A stretch of 7,759 nucleotides of DNA. Origin: Silvimonas sp. JCM 19000. Lineage in GTDB: Bacteria > Pseudomonadota > Gammaproteobacteria > Burkholderiales > Chitinibacteraceae. The notes beneath the pieces were generated by a model. It saw nothing but the letters and a program-made list of their open reading frames with translations. It ran no database searches and had not been told where the DNA came from. Location of the stretch: NCBI GenBank assembly GCA_001313065.1, contig BBFD01000196.1, positions 1 through 7,759 on the forward strand, in the 5' to 3' direction. This document shows, piece after piece, positions 1-5,858 of this stretch; the first letter of the stretch is position 1; every line of letters begins with the position of its first letter. The translations under genes and the position numbers were made by a program.

Positions 1-686
1 GCGGTGTTGGGGATCTCGGCGGCGACTTTGCCATCGGCCAGCACCAGGATGCGGTCAGCCAGCAACAAGGCTTCGTCCACGTCATGCGTTACCAGCAGCA
101 CGGCCGGTTTGTGCTTTTGCCACAGCGCCAGTATCAGCTGATGCATGCGGATGCGAGTGAGCGCGTCGAGTGCGGCAAACGGTTCATCCAGCAACAGCAG
201 TTGGGGCTCGCGCACCAGCGCACGGGCCAGCGCCACACGTTGCGCTTCGCCGCCGGACAAGGTGGCGGGCCATGCTTCGGCGCGTTCGCTCAGGCCCACT
301 TCGGCCAGTGCGTCCAGCGCCAGTTGTTTGAGGTTGGGCTTGCGCACACCCAGCGCCACATTGCGCCAGGCGCGCTTCCACAACATCAGGCGCGGTTCCT
401 GGAATACGGCAGCGCGCTGCGGCGCCATGGTCAGCGTGCCGCTGCTGACCTGATCTATGCCCACCAGCGAGCGCAGCAGCGTGGTCTTGCCGCAACCGGA
501 GCGGCCCAGCAGCGCCACAAATTCGCCAGCCTTGATATCGAGATTGAGACCATCCAGCACCTTGCGCTGGCCAAACTGGCGCACCACATTGCGCGCGCTG
601 ACCGCGAGTTGCGGCTGCAGCGTGTCGGGCTGGTTGGCGGGGGTAATGCTGTTGGCCGGGACGATAAAATCGGGGGTCGTCGTCAT
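1..686 (-). CDS. ssuB: SsuB-type ABC transporter ATP-binding protein (partial, C-terminus off the left edge)
   Basis: This is the cytoplasmic ATPase that energises an importer of the sulfonate/taurine/nitrate group. Translating down from the ATG at 686 gives 228 residues with no stop before base 1. Visible motifs in order: Walker A GRSGCGKTT (about 61-69), Q-loop VFQEP (about 94-98), ABC signature LSGGEAQR (about 143-150), Walker B LLLLDEPFAALD (about 163-174) and H-loop VTHD (about 199-202). All catalytic positions look intact. A GGAG ribosome site lies about 7 nt before the start. The gene begins 2 nt after the permease stop, so the two are probably translationally coupled. The motifs resemble SsuB/TauB/NrtD, but the substrate cannot be read from the ATPase, so the symbol means family only. 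Longer open frames on either strand of this interval are shadows. Confidence 0.92.
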   Translation of the reverse strand, partial: MTTTPDFIVPANSITPANQPDTLQPQLAVSARNVVRQFGQRKVLDGLNLDIKAGEFVALLGRSGCGKTTLLRSLVGIDQVSSGTLTMAPQRAAVFQEPRLMLWKRAWRNVALGVRKPNLKQLALDALAEVGLSERAEAWPATLSGGEAQRVALARALVREPQLLLLDEPFAALDALTRIRMHQLILALWQKHKPAVLLVTHDVDEALLLADRILVLADGKVAAEIPNT

Positions 687-688
687 GA

Positions 689-1518
689 TTAGCTCCGCAG
701 AAAGGATGGGCGCCACGCCAGGGCATGACGTTCGATCAGACGTACCAGCGCATCGGTCAACAGCCCCAGCAGGCTGTACACCAGCAAGCACACCACGATG
801 ATGTCGGTGCGCATAAAGTCGCGCGCGCTGCCGACCAGATAACCGATGCCTTCGGTGGCGTTGATTTGTTCCACCACCACCAGGCTAAGCCAACCGATGC
901 CCAGCGCGTAACGCAGGCCCACCAGGAAGGACGGCAGCGCGCCGGGCAGAATCACATGCGTAATCAGTTCGCTGCGGCTCAGCCCCAAGCTGATGCCCGC
1001 CTCGATCAGCTTGCTGTCGATGCTGCGGATGCCGCTGTACAGGTTGAGGTAGACCGGAAAAATCGTGCCGAAGGTAATCAGCGCCAGCTTGGGTGCTTCG
1101 CCAATGCCAAACCACAGGATGAACAGCGGCACCAGCGCCAGAAACGGCAGCGTGCGCAGCATCTGCAAGGGCGCATCCACAATCAGTTCGCCTTTGCGCG
1201 ACAGCCCGGCCATCAGCGCCAGCACGGTGCCCAGCGTGATCGACAGCGCCAGGCCTTTGGCCACGCGCGCCAGCGATACCCACAGATGCCGCGGCAGTTC
1301 GCCCGAGGCGACCATATCGGCGAAGGTGGACACGATGGAGGTGGGCGCAGCAATGATGTGCGCGGGCAACAGGCCGGTGCGGCTGGCCACTTCCCAGATC
1401 ACCAGCAGCACCAGCGGCTGGCAAAGCGTGACAAGCCGCTGAAATGCCGCGCCTTGATACGCCAGCGCGGCGCGGCGCTGCTGCTGGGCAGACCGGTTTG
1501 AGGCAAAGACAAAGACAT
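689..1518 (-). CDS. ssuC: SsuC-type ABC transporter permease (probable frameshift near the N-terminus)
   Basis: Inner-membrane permease of the binding-protein-dependent importer family. It carries several hydrophobic segments and the conserved EAA loop that docks the ATPase (EAGISLG, then ILPGALP). The C-terminal region containing GIGYLVGSARDFMRTD matches the SsuC family well. Start choice: the ATG at 1518 has a good GGAGAA ribosome site with 6 nt spacing, and it reads MSLSLPQTGLPSSSAAPRW. That frame hits a stop after 39 codons. Adding one C near 1420 joins it to the main frame (RFA, then QPLVLLVIWEVA). Without a repair, the main frame stays open to 1597, but that start would place the candidate promoter inside the gene and the leader is AT-rich and unlike the family. 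The gene is first in the operon, followed by the ATPase. No substrate-binding protein or sulfonatase is in view, so sulfonate transport is a family-level guess. Confidence 0.88.
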
Positions 1519-1570
1519 CGCGTTCTCCGTAAACACCAAGGGTTCGAAGCCGGGTTTTGCTGCCTGCATT

Positions 1571-1597
1571 GTTATAATTAAAATGCATTACAGTCAA
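1571..1597 (-). promoter_or_regulatory. Candidate sigma-70 promoter of the ssuC-ssuB operon
   Basis: On the minus strand TTGACT (1597-1592) is followed after 15 bp by TATAAC (1576-1571). Both hexamers are close to consensus, although the spacer is short. The predicted transcript start is about 46 nt upstream of the ATG at 1518. The palindrome AATGCATT (1582-1589) lies between the two boxes, where a regulator would affect transcription. This is inferred from sequence only. Confidence 0.4.
1582..1589. promoter_or_regulatory. AATGCATT palindrome, copy 1 (possible regulator half of a looped operator)
   Basis: A perfect 8-bp palindrome inside the candidate transporter promoter. An identical copy lies at 1657-1664, exactly 75 bp away, where it extends to the 10-bp palindrome CAATGCATTG. 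Two copies in a 174-bp divergent region next to a LysR gene suggest binding sites. An 8-mer repeat in AT-rich DNA can also occur by chance. Confidence 0.25.
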
Positions 1598-1656
1598 AAT
1601 CTTTGTTCGATTGGGTTATTTACAGACCACTTTATCCATGTCAGGATGATTAATCC

Positions 1657-1664
1657 AATGCATT
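1657..1664. promoter_or_regulatory. AATGCATT palindrome, copy 2
   Basis: The second copy of the palindrome, extended by one base pair on each side. It sits 9 bp after the separate palindrome begun at GATTAATC (1648-1655). It lies 29 bp before the lysR ATG, a place typical of LysR autoregulatory binding. The function is inferred. Confidence 0.25.
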
Positions 1665-1667
1665 GTT

Positions 1668-1684
1668 CGCATGATTTTCATGCG
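1668..1684. promoter_or_regulatory. Inverted repeat just upstream of the lysR start
   Basis: CGCATGA, TTT, TCATGCG is a perfect 7-bp inverted repeat with a 3-bp centre, ending 8 bp before the lysR ATG at 1693 and abutting its GAGAG ribosome site. In DNA it could be an autoregulatory operator. In RNA it would form a small hairpin next to the ribosome site. The symmetry is directly visible; the role is inferred. Confidence 0.35.
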
Positions 1685-1692
1685 TGAGAGAC

Positions 1693-2622
1693 ATGAAAAC
1701 CGAAGACATCAAAGCGTTTGTTGCCGTCGTGCAGCGTCAATCGGTCAGCCACGCGGCTGACGTTTTACATATCACCCAACCCGCCATAACGCGGCGCATC
1801 CAGAACCTGGAACAGGCGCTGGGCGTAGATTTGCTGGATCGCAACACCAAACCGCCACGCCCCACGCCGATGGGCCGGCGCGTCTTTGAACAATGCCGCG
1901 CCGTGTTGCGCGAACTGGAGGCGCTAAAGAAACTGGCCGCCAGCGATGCCGCGCCGGCCGGTGATTTACGCCTGGGCATCACTCAGGTGATCGGCGATTA
2001 CGTGCTGGTGGATGCGCTTAAACAATTGTCGGAGCGCTTTCCCGATGTGCAGGCGCGCTTGTCCACCAACTGGAGCAGCAAATTGATCGCCGCCGTGGCG
2101 GCCGGGGAACTGGATGCCGCCACCGTGCTGATGCCGAACACGTATGCTTTTCCAGAACATCTGGCCGTCGATAATTTGTTGGCGCTGGAAATGGTGCCCG
2201 TCGGCCGTCGCAGCGACTTTGATGCCGAAACCCGCTACAGCCTGCGTGATCTGCATAAACGCGGCTGGATTCTGAACCCGGAAGGCTGCGGATTTAGAAG
2301 CCGCTTGCAACGCGCGCTGGCCAGCCAGGGTCTGGATATGCAAGTCAATCTGGATACCTTTGGCACGGAGCTACAGTTGGGGCTGGTAGCGCAAGGCATC
2401 GGCATCGGCCTGGCCCCGCGCTCCTTGCTGGCCGCCAGCCGCCACCACGAACAGCTGGTGGCGCTGCAATTAACCGACTTCAAACTCGACGTTAATTTGT
2501 GGCTGGTGCGTCTGGCGGGCCTGGGCAATTTGCTGCCGCCGGTTAACCAGTTTGGCGCCGCCATCGCCGCCGGTTTCGGCCCGGCCATCCATGCCCGGAC
2601 CGCCTTCTCGCTCGCGGTTTAA
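1693..2622 (+). CDS. LysR-type transcriptional regulator
   Basis: A 309-residue regulator, the normal length for the family, and apparently intact. The N-terminus has the winged helix-turn-helix: the helix-turn-helix spans about residues 17-36 (SVSHAADVLHITQPAITRRI), followed by LGVDLLDR. A linker helix follows, and an effector-binding domain begins near residue 90 (GDLRLGITQ). The ATG at 1693 is preferred over the GTG at 1684 because GAGAG lies just upstream and the family usually begins a few residues before this helix. The gene is divergent from the ssuC-ssuB operon across 174 bp, the classical LysR arrangement, so it probably controls that operon in response to a small metabolite and represses itself. 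It does not look like CysB or Cbl in the DNA-binding region, so no symbol is given. Its TAA interlocks with the stop of the convergent redoxin gene. Confidence 0.95.
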   Translation: MKTEDIKAFVAVVQRQSVSHAADVLHITQPAITRRIQNLEQALGVDLLDRNTKPPRPTPMGRRVFEQCRAVLRELEALKKLAASDAAPAGDLRLGITQVIGDYVLVDALKQLSERFPDVQARLSTNWSSKLIAAVAAGELDAATVLMPNTYAFPEHLAVDNLLALEMVPVGRRSDFDAETRYSLRDLHKRGWILNPEGCGFRSRLQRALASQGLDMQVNLDTFGTELQLGLVAQGIGIGLAPRSLLAASRHHEQLVALQLTDFKLDVNLWLVRLAGLGNLLPPVNQFGAAIAAGFGPAIHARTAFSLAV

Positions 2623-3319
2623 CGCGCCGCTGCCGCAGCCTGGATAATCGGCTCGGCTTCGGTGCGCAACAACCAGTCGGGCGCGACATCGATATAGCGG
2701 ATGGTCTTGTGCTGATCGACCACCAGCACCGTGGGCTTGGGCAGTTCCCACGTGCCGGTGCCGGTTACATCGCCAATCGGATTGCCCTTGGCAGTGGCCG
2801 CATCACGCGATGCCTGGTCGAATTCATAAAGAATGCCGAGCTGACGCGCCAGTGCGTTGTCGCGGTCGGTGGCCACGCGAAAATCAAACTGATGCCGTTG
2901 TTTGATCTCGACCAGGCGGTCACTGCGTTGCGGGCTCAGCGCCAGCAGCGGAATGCCCAGTTGCTGCAGCGCCGGCTGCAAGGCGCGTTGGTAATACGGC
3001 AGCGCGATATTGCAGGCCGGACAACCGGCAAAGCGGAAGAACACCAGCACAGCCGGGCCAGCAGCGGTGAGCTCATCCAGCGTTACCGGATCGCCATTCA
3101 CTTCTTGCACACTAAAGTCGGGCAATACATCGCCAATCTGCGCGGTGGCGGCGCGGTTGTGCTCGGCCACCAGCGTGGCGCGCTGGTTAACGTTGACGGC
3201 CAGATCTTCCGGCGCCCACGTGGCGACGCGCTGGGCGTGCAATTCGGCAGCAGTTGTTGCAGGCTGGCCGTGTTGGTGCTGGCTTGCGGAGCCAGTTGCG
3301 GGGTAACGGGGGTATTCAT
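2619..3319 (-). CDS. AhpC/TSA-type redoxin (peroxiredoxin-like), frameshifted in this sequence
   Basis: Thioredoxin-fold protein, about 233 residues after repair. The core begins with IGDVLPDF, includes the strand VLVFFRFAGC and the active-site motif CPAC (about 100-103). The family shows a very similar G-W-C-P-x-C site in AhpC/TSA proteins. It probably reduces peroxides or disulfides in the cytoplasm, and I see no signal peptide. The start is the ATG at 3319, with GGAG 8 nt upstream. It reads MNTPVTPQLAPQASTNTASL and then loses frame at 3247-3248. Adding one G turns CTGCTGCCGAA into CTGCTGGCCGAA and joins it to the rest (AELHAQRVATW). The other frame is open to 3395, but that extension is implausible. 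It stands alone: 136 bp separate it from the upstream cluster, and downstream it collides with lysR. The exact substrate is unknown. Confidence 0.85.
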
Positions 3320-3455
3320 TTTGAGCGCTCCAGGCAAGAGTCGTTGGGTGTTGTGGCCTGAAGGCTATGTGGCTGCGAGTTGGCTTACCAATCAAACTTT
3401 TGCATGAAGTTTATGCGTGCGGGCGGCCCACCATTGCCGCTGAGCCACCCGTATT

Positions 3456-3838
3456 TTATTTCTGCACATTACGTTGGTGTTTGACCGCAATTACGCGGAC
3501 ACCAGCAAGGCGTTGCTCACTAAAGCTGACTTGGGCAATGCCGCTGTAGCGGCAGGTCGTCCACCGATACGCGCGCTGCATATGAAAGAACTGGAAGCGC
3601 GCCGCATAACCCGAGCCCTGCGCCGAAAGCCACGGATCGGCGAGCCGAAGCTGGTGTGGCGCGGTGGCCGCAGCTGTAATCCGGGTTCGATATAGCAATG
3701 GCAGATGAATCGGTCGGTAATGAGTTCGACATCAACAGCGCGATCCACCTGATACACGATGCATTCCGCATGGTTTGCCGCCAGCTCCGCTACCTCGCGC
3801 ACGGCGGCCTCTGAGAAAGTCACCGCCGCCGTACTCAT
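3456..3838 (-). CDS. Hypothetical protein C, third gene of the small cluster (frameshifted)
   Basis: Not recognised. After one repair it encodes about 127 residues. It starts at the ATG at 3838 (MSTAAVTFSEAAVREVAELA) and includes ECIVYQVDRAVDVELITDRF and CHCYIEPG. At 3638-3640 one added base gives FGSPDPWLSAQGSGYAARF and carries on to AVKHQRNVQK. Both halves have high GC at third codon positions in their own frame, which supports a single gene. No signal peptide or membrane segment is visible. The Cys-x-Cys in the middle and an aromatic, basic second half are its main features. The start overlaps the stop of the upstream gene by ATGA, so the two are probably co-translated. A weak GGAA lies 8 nt upstream. 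Alternatives are an unbroken 129-residue frame from 3880, which I think is half-shadow. Confidence 0.6.
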
Positions 3839-4139
3839 AGTCTTGTTCCGGATGGAGCAGGCAAGCCTGATTGTTGCCATGCTTTGAGGGCGTCAACCCG
3901 TTTGCGCACCAGCAGGCGCGTGATGACGACGGCCTCATCCGCTGAATAAGCCGCCTCACCGGGCTGCAAATCGTTGACGATCAATTCCAGCTCTTCCATC
4001 GCTTCCGCCCGCGCTTCATCGCATAGCCGGGCGGCATAGTCGACAAAATCCGCAAAAAAACCAGATCGCCGCGCTCACACAAGGCGCTGGCTCGGGCGTA
4101 ATAGTCGGCCTCGGCCGGGTCAAGGGCGGCCGCCGCAGA
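3835..4139 (-). CDS. Hypothetical protein B, second part of the small cluster (frameshifted, start unclear)
   Basis: Not recognised. It is an acidic, helical protein. It reads LDPAEADYYARASALCERGD, then VFF, then ADFVDYAARLCDEARAEAME and ELELIVNDLQPGEAAYSADE, ending LKAWQQSGLPAPSGTRL. It is split by an A7 run at 4054-4060: with eight A bases the two halves read through. It is not a single ORF and is easy to miss. No ATG, GTG or TTG exists in its frame between its first plausible codons and the upstream TGA near 4220, so the start is missing. Protein A ends in TAA at 4142, immediately before. Adding one G to the G4 run at 4146-4149 would fuse A and B into one protein of about 191 residues. Either reading is possible. 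It ends with a TGA that overlaps the ATG of protein C. Confidence 0.55.
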
Positions 4140-4141
4140 GG

Positions 4142-4408
4142 TTATCCCCGCTCGTGTTGCGGCAACGGCATCCGTTTCGGCTTGCGCTGGTCGCGCCGCA
4201 GTCGCGGGCGCAAGACGAGCTCACCACGCTCGCATGCGTCAGCCACCGTTTCCAGATCAGCCAGATCCGCTTGCCGCTCCCACTCGGGCAGCGTAGCGAG
4301 CCACTGCAGCGCATGGCTGAAATCCAGATCAATACGCACCGCGACCGCCTGTAAGCGCTCGACTTCGGCCGCGGATAAAGGCGTGATTTCACACTCAATC
4401 GCTTGCAT
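4142..4408 (-). CDS. Hypothetical protein A, first gene of the small cluster
   Basis: Not recognised. It is 88 residues starting MQAIECEITPLSAAEVERLQ, with no signal peptide or membrane segment. The ATG at 4408 has a strong AAGGA ribosome site 7 nt upstream, so I prefer it over the frame start at 4435. It has an amphipathic acidic middle (LADLETVADACERGELV) and a basic tail (RLRRDQRKPKR). The CERGELV segment resembles CERGDLV in protein B. It may be an independent gene or the N-terminal half of an A-B fusion broken by a G4 indel at 4146-4149. The cluster transcribes A, B, C on the minus strand, away from the AHSA1 gene. Confidence 0.65.
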   Translation of the reverse strand: MQAIECEITPLSAAEVERLQAVAVRIDLDFSHALQWLATLPEWERQADLADLETVADACERGELVLRPRLRRDQRKPKRMPLPQHERG

Positions 4409-4441
4409 TGCGTTTTCCTTGCTGGGGTCAAACAAAGTGCC

Positions 4442-4470
4442 ATCATAGGCCGGTGCTTGTTCTCGCAGAA
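4442..4470 (-). promoter_or_regulatory. Weak candidate promoter of the small-gene cluster
   Basis: On the minus strand TTCTGC (4470-4465) is followed after 17 bp by TATGAT (4447-4442), which would give a leader of about 27 nt before the ATG at 4408. The -10 box is good, the -35 box poor. It lies in the 245-bp gap 4409-4653 that separates the cluster from the divergent AHSA1 gene. I see no other clear element in that gap. Confidence 0.25.
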
Positions 4471-4653
4471 TTGTCTGTGACTATAAGCGCACTAATACCA
4501 ACGAACGATAACCCGGTCAGGCCACGCCACATAAACAGACTGCTGCGCGTGGGCATTTTCTTGCCTAAACTAAGCCACCCGGCCGCGTAGTCCAGACCGC
4601 GCGGCGCTGCCGCCCCATGCCGGGTACAGTCGTCACTCAAGGAAAACACCGCC

Positions 4654-5058
4654 ATGCAGATCACCGTAGCAACCACCGTCGCCGCGCCCGTCGCTCAGGT
4701 GTGGCGCGCTTATCTGACTCCGGCAGACATCGTGCAATGGAACGCCGCCTCGGACGACTGGCATACCACCACCGCCAGCGTCGATCTGCGCGAAGGCGGC
4801 GCGTTTTCTTCGCGCATGGAAGCCAAGGACGGCAGCATGGGTTTTGACTTTGCCGGCACCTATACCAGGATCGTGCCAAACCAGTTGATCGAATACGCGT
4901 TTGGCGAGCGTACGGCGCAAGTGGTGTTTGCCGAGACGCCGGCGGGCGTGACGGTACGCGTCACGTTTGAAGCCGAAACCGAATACCCGGTCGAGCAGCA
5001 ACAGCAGGGCTGGCAGGCCATCCTCGACAATTTCAAGAAGCACGTTGAAGCGCAATAA
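4654..5058 (+). CDS. AHSA1/SRPBCC-domain protein (YndB-like)
   Basis: A 134-residue protein of the START-like (SRPBCC) fold, the usual length for stand-alone AHSA1-type domains, and intact. Landmarks in order: the beta-strand start ITVATTVAAPVAQVWRAYL, the helix PADIVQWNAASDDW, the motif DLREGGAFSSRMEA with the GTYTRIVPNQLIEY segment, and the C-terminal helix GWQAILDNFKKHVEA that closes the hydrophobic cavity. Such bacterial proteins bind small hydrophobic ligands. The resemblance to eukaryotic Aha1 does not prove Hsp90 activation here. The ATG at 4654 has AAGGA at 4639-4643, about 10 nt upstream. The following gene starts about 50 nt downstream on the same strand, behind a weak terminator. 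Confidence 0.92.
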   Translation: MQITVATTVAAPVAQVWRAYLTPADIVQWNAASDDWHTTTASVDLREGGAFSSRMEAKDGSMGFDFAGTYTRIVPNQLIEYAFGERTAQVVFAETPAGVTVRVTFEAETEYPVEQQQQGWQAILDNFKKHVEAQ

Positions 5059-5062
5059 GCGC

Positions 5063-5089
5063 AGCGCAGCTTGCGTTTGACCTTTTTTT
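5063..5089 (+). terminator. Weak candidate intrinsic terminator after the AHSA1 gene
   Basis: AGCGCA, loop GCT, TGCGTT forms a 6-bp stem with one wobble pair (5063-5077). It is followed after 5 nt by a run of seven T (5083-5089). The stem is short, and the T run lies close to the next gene's ribosome site, so part of transcription may read through. Confidence 0.3.
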
Positions 5090-5109
5090 GTAGCCACAGG
5101 ATGTTGAAC

Positions 5110-5734
5110 ATGTTGCTCAGCCGTTCCCTACTCGCCGTTGTTTTGCTGTCCAGCCTGACCACCACTTATGCCGCCGACCAGACCGAGTCGCGCCAGCTGA
5201 CGCGCTATAGCGAAATCCGCATCAAGCACCGGTGGAGATGAGTTACACCGTCGGCCCCAGCGCCAGCTTGCAAGTCACCGCCGCGCCCGAGGTCCTTGCC
5301 CAGCTCACCACCACGGTCAGCAATGGTGAACTGACCATCGATCTCAAATCTGGCAGCGATGTGCGTCACGCCATCCACATCGTCGCCACCGGGCCAGCGC
5401 TGAGCGGCGTGTCCATCGATGCGCCGGTGATTTCAAAGCCACCGGCCTGACCGGCGCGGCCTTCAATACGCGCATCGCAGGTGCGGGCAGCATTCATGCC
5501 AGTGGCCAGGTGCATCACATCAGCGCCAGCGTCAAAGGCGCGGGTGACATCGATCTGAAGCAACTGAAAGCCAAAGACGCTGCGATCGATATCGCTGGCA
5601 CCGGTTCGGTCCGGGCTTATGCCAACCAAAGTGTCAGCGTAACGGTCAATGGCGTGGGCTCGGTTGATATCGGTGGCAAGCCGGTCAAACGCGATGTAAC
5701 GACGCATGGCATAGGCAGTGTTTCGTTCGACTGA
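5110..5734 (+). CDS. Exported DUF2807 (head GIN domain) protein, two frameshifts
   Basis: Exported protein of about 208 residues after repair, typical of the family. The N-terminus has a signal peptide (MLLSRSLLAVVLLSSLTTTYA), probably cleaved after TYA, so it acts in the periplasm or outside. The mature part starts DQTESRQLTRYSEIRIK and has the repetitive, glycine-rich beta-helix typical of DUF2807. Pieces are SIDGAGDF, IAGAGSIHASGQV, VKGAGDIDL and VNGVGSVDIGG. Two one-base losses split it: near 5226 (AAGCACC, repaired to AAGGCACC) and near 5421 (GATGCGCC, repaired to GATGGCGCC). The frames shift in the same direction at both. The ATG at 5110 is chosen because AGGA (5098-5101) lies 8 nt upstream; the in-frame ATG at 5101 has none. 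The function of the family is unknown (envelope or adhesin-like suggestions). Confidence 0.85.
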
Positions 5735-5745
5735 TTACCCGCCTG

Positions 5746-5774
5746 TTGTATCGATACCCATCAGCGGATACATC
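5746..5774 (+). promoter_or_regulatory. Weak candidate promoter upstream of hscC
   Basis: TTGTAT (5746-5751) and TACATC (5769-5774) are separated by exactly 17 bp, and the spacer contains the end of the 10-bp palindrome GTATCGATAC (5748-5757). A start near 5781 would place the hairpin at 5811-5832 inside the hscC leader. The -10 box is a poor match. Confidence 0.25.
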
Positions 5775-5810
5775 CATTGAGAGTGGCAGTGGCGCGTGCT
5801 GAAATACGCG

Positions 5811-5836
5811 GCGCGCCCGGCTTACGGCGCGCTTTT
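5811..5836 (+). terminator. GC-rich hairpin with T run, intrinsic terminator
   Basis: GCGCGCC (5811-5817) pairs perfectly with GGCGCGC (5826-5832) around an 8-nt loop and is followed directly by TTTT. This is the natural terminator of the DUF2807 gene. It ends only 22 nt before the hscC ATG and argues against the GTG start at 5796, which would put the hairpin inside the gene. It could also attenuate transcription into hscC. Confidence 0.55.
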
Positions 5837-5858
5837 GCCCTCTTTAAAGCTGCGACAT

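Noticed and set aside
184..726. A 180-codon minus-strand frame starting near the permease end
   Set aside because: It is out of frame with the ATPase motifs; the correct frame starts at 686 and carries Walker A, signature and Walker B.
725..1501. A 258-codon open frame on the plus strand
   Set aside because: It is the antisense shadow of the SsuC gene, rich in Gln, His and Arg, as such shadows are in GC-rich DNA; it resembles no family.
2709..3407. A 232-codon open frame on the plus strand
   Set aside because: It lies antisense to the redoxin gene, whose CPAC motif and fold are clear on the other strand.
3320..3455. Intergenic gap between protein C and the redoxin gene
   Set aside because: I searched for promoters, hairpins and short genes and found none worth listing apart from the redoxin ribosome site.
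4060..4130. Unusually high Ala content in the segment SAAAALDPAEA of protein B, considered as a possible linker or low-complexity domain
   Set aside because: It is a short GC-rich stretch typical of this genome and does not repeat elsewhere.
4443..4556. A 37-codon minus-strand ORF (MPTRSSLFMWRGLTGLSFVG...) with a possible membrane segment
   Set aside because: It has no good ribosome site, its codon use is mixed, and it covers the likely promoter of the next gene; there is too little to support a gene.
5796..5858. N-terminal extension of HscC from the GTG at 5796
   Set aside because: It would include the terminator hairpin at 5811-5836, and the Hsp70 family begins at the GIDLGTTNS motif, directly after the ATG at 5859.
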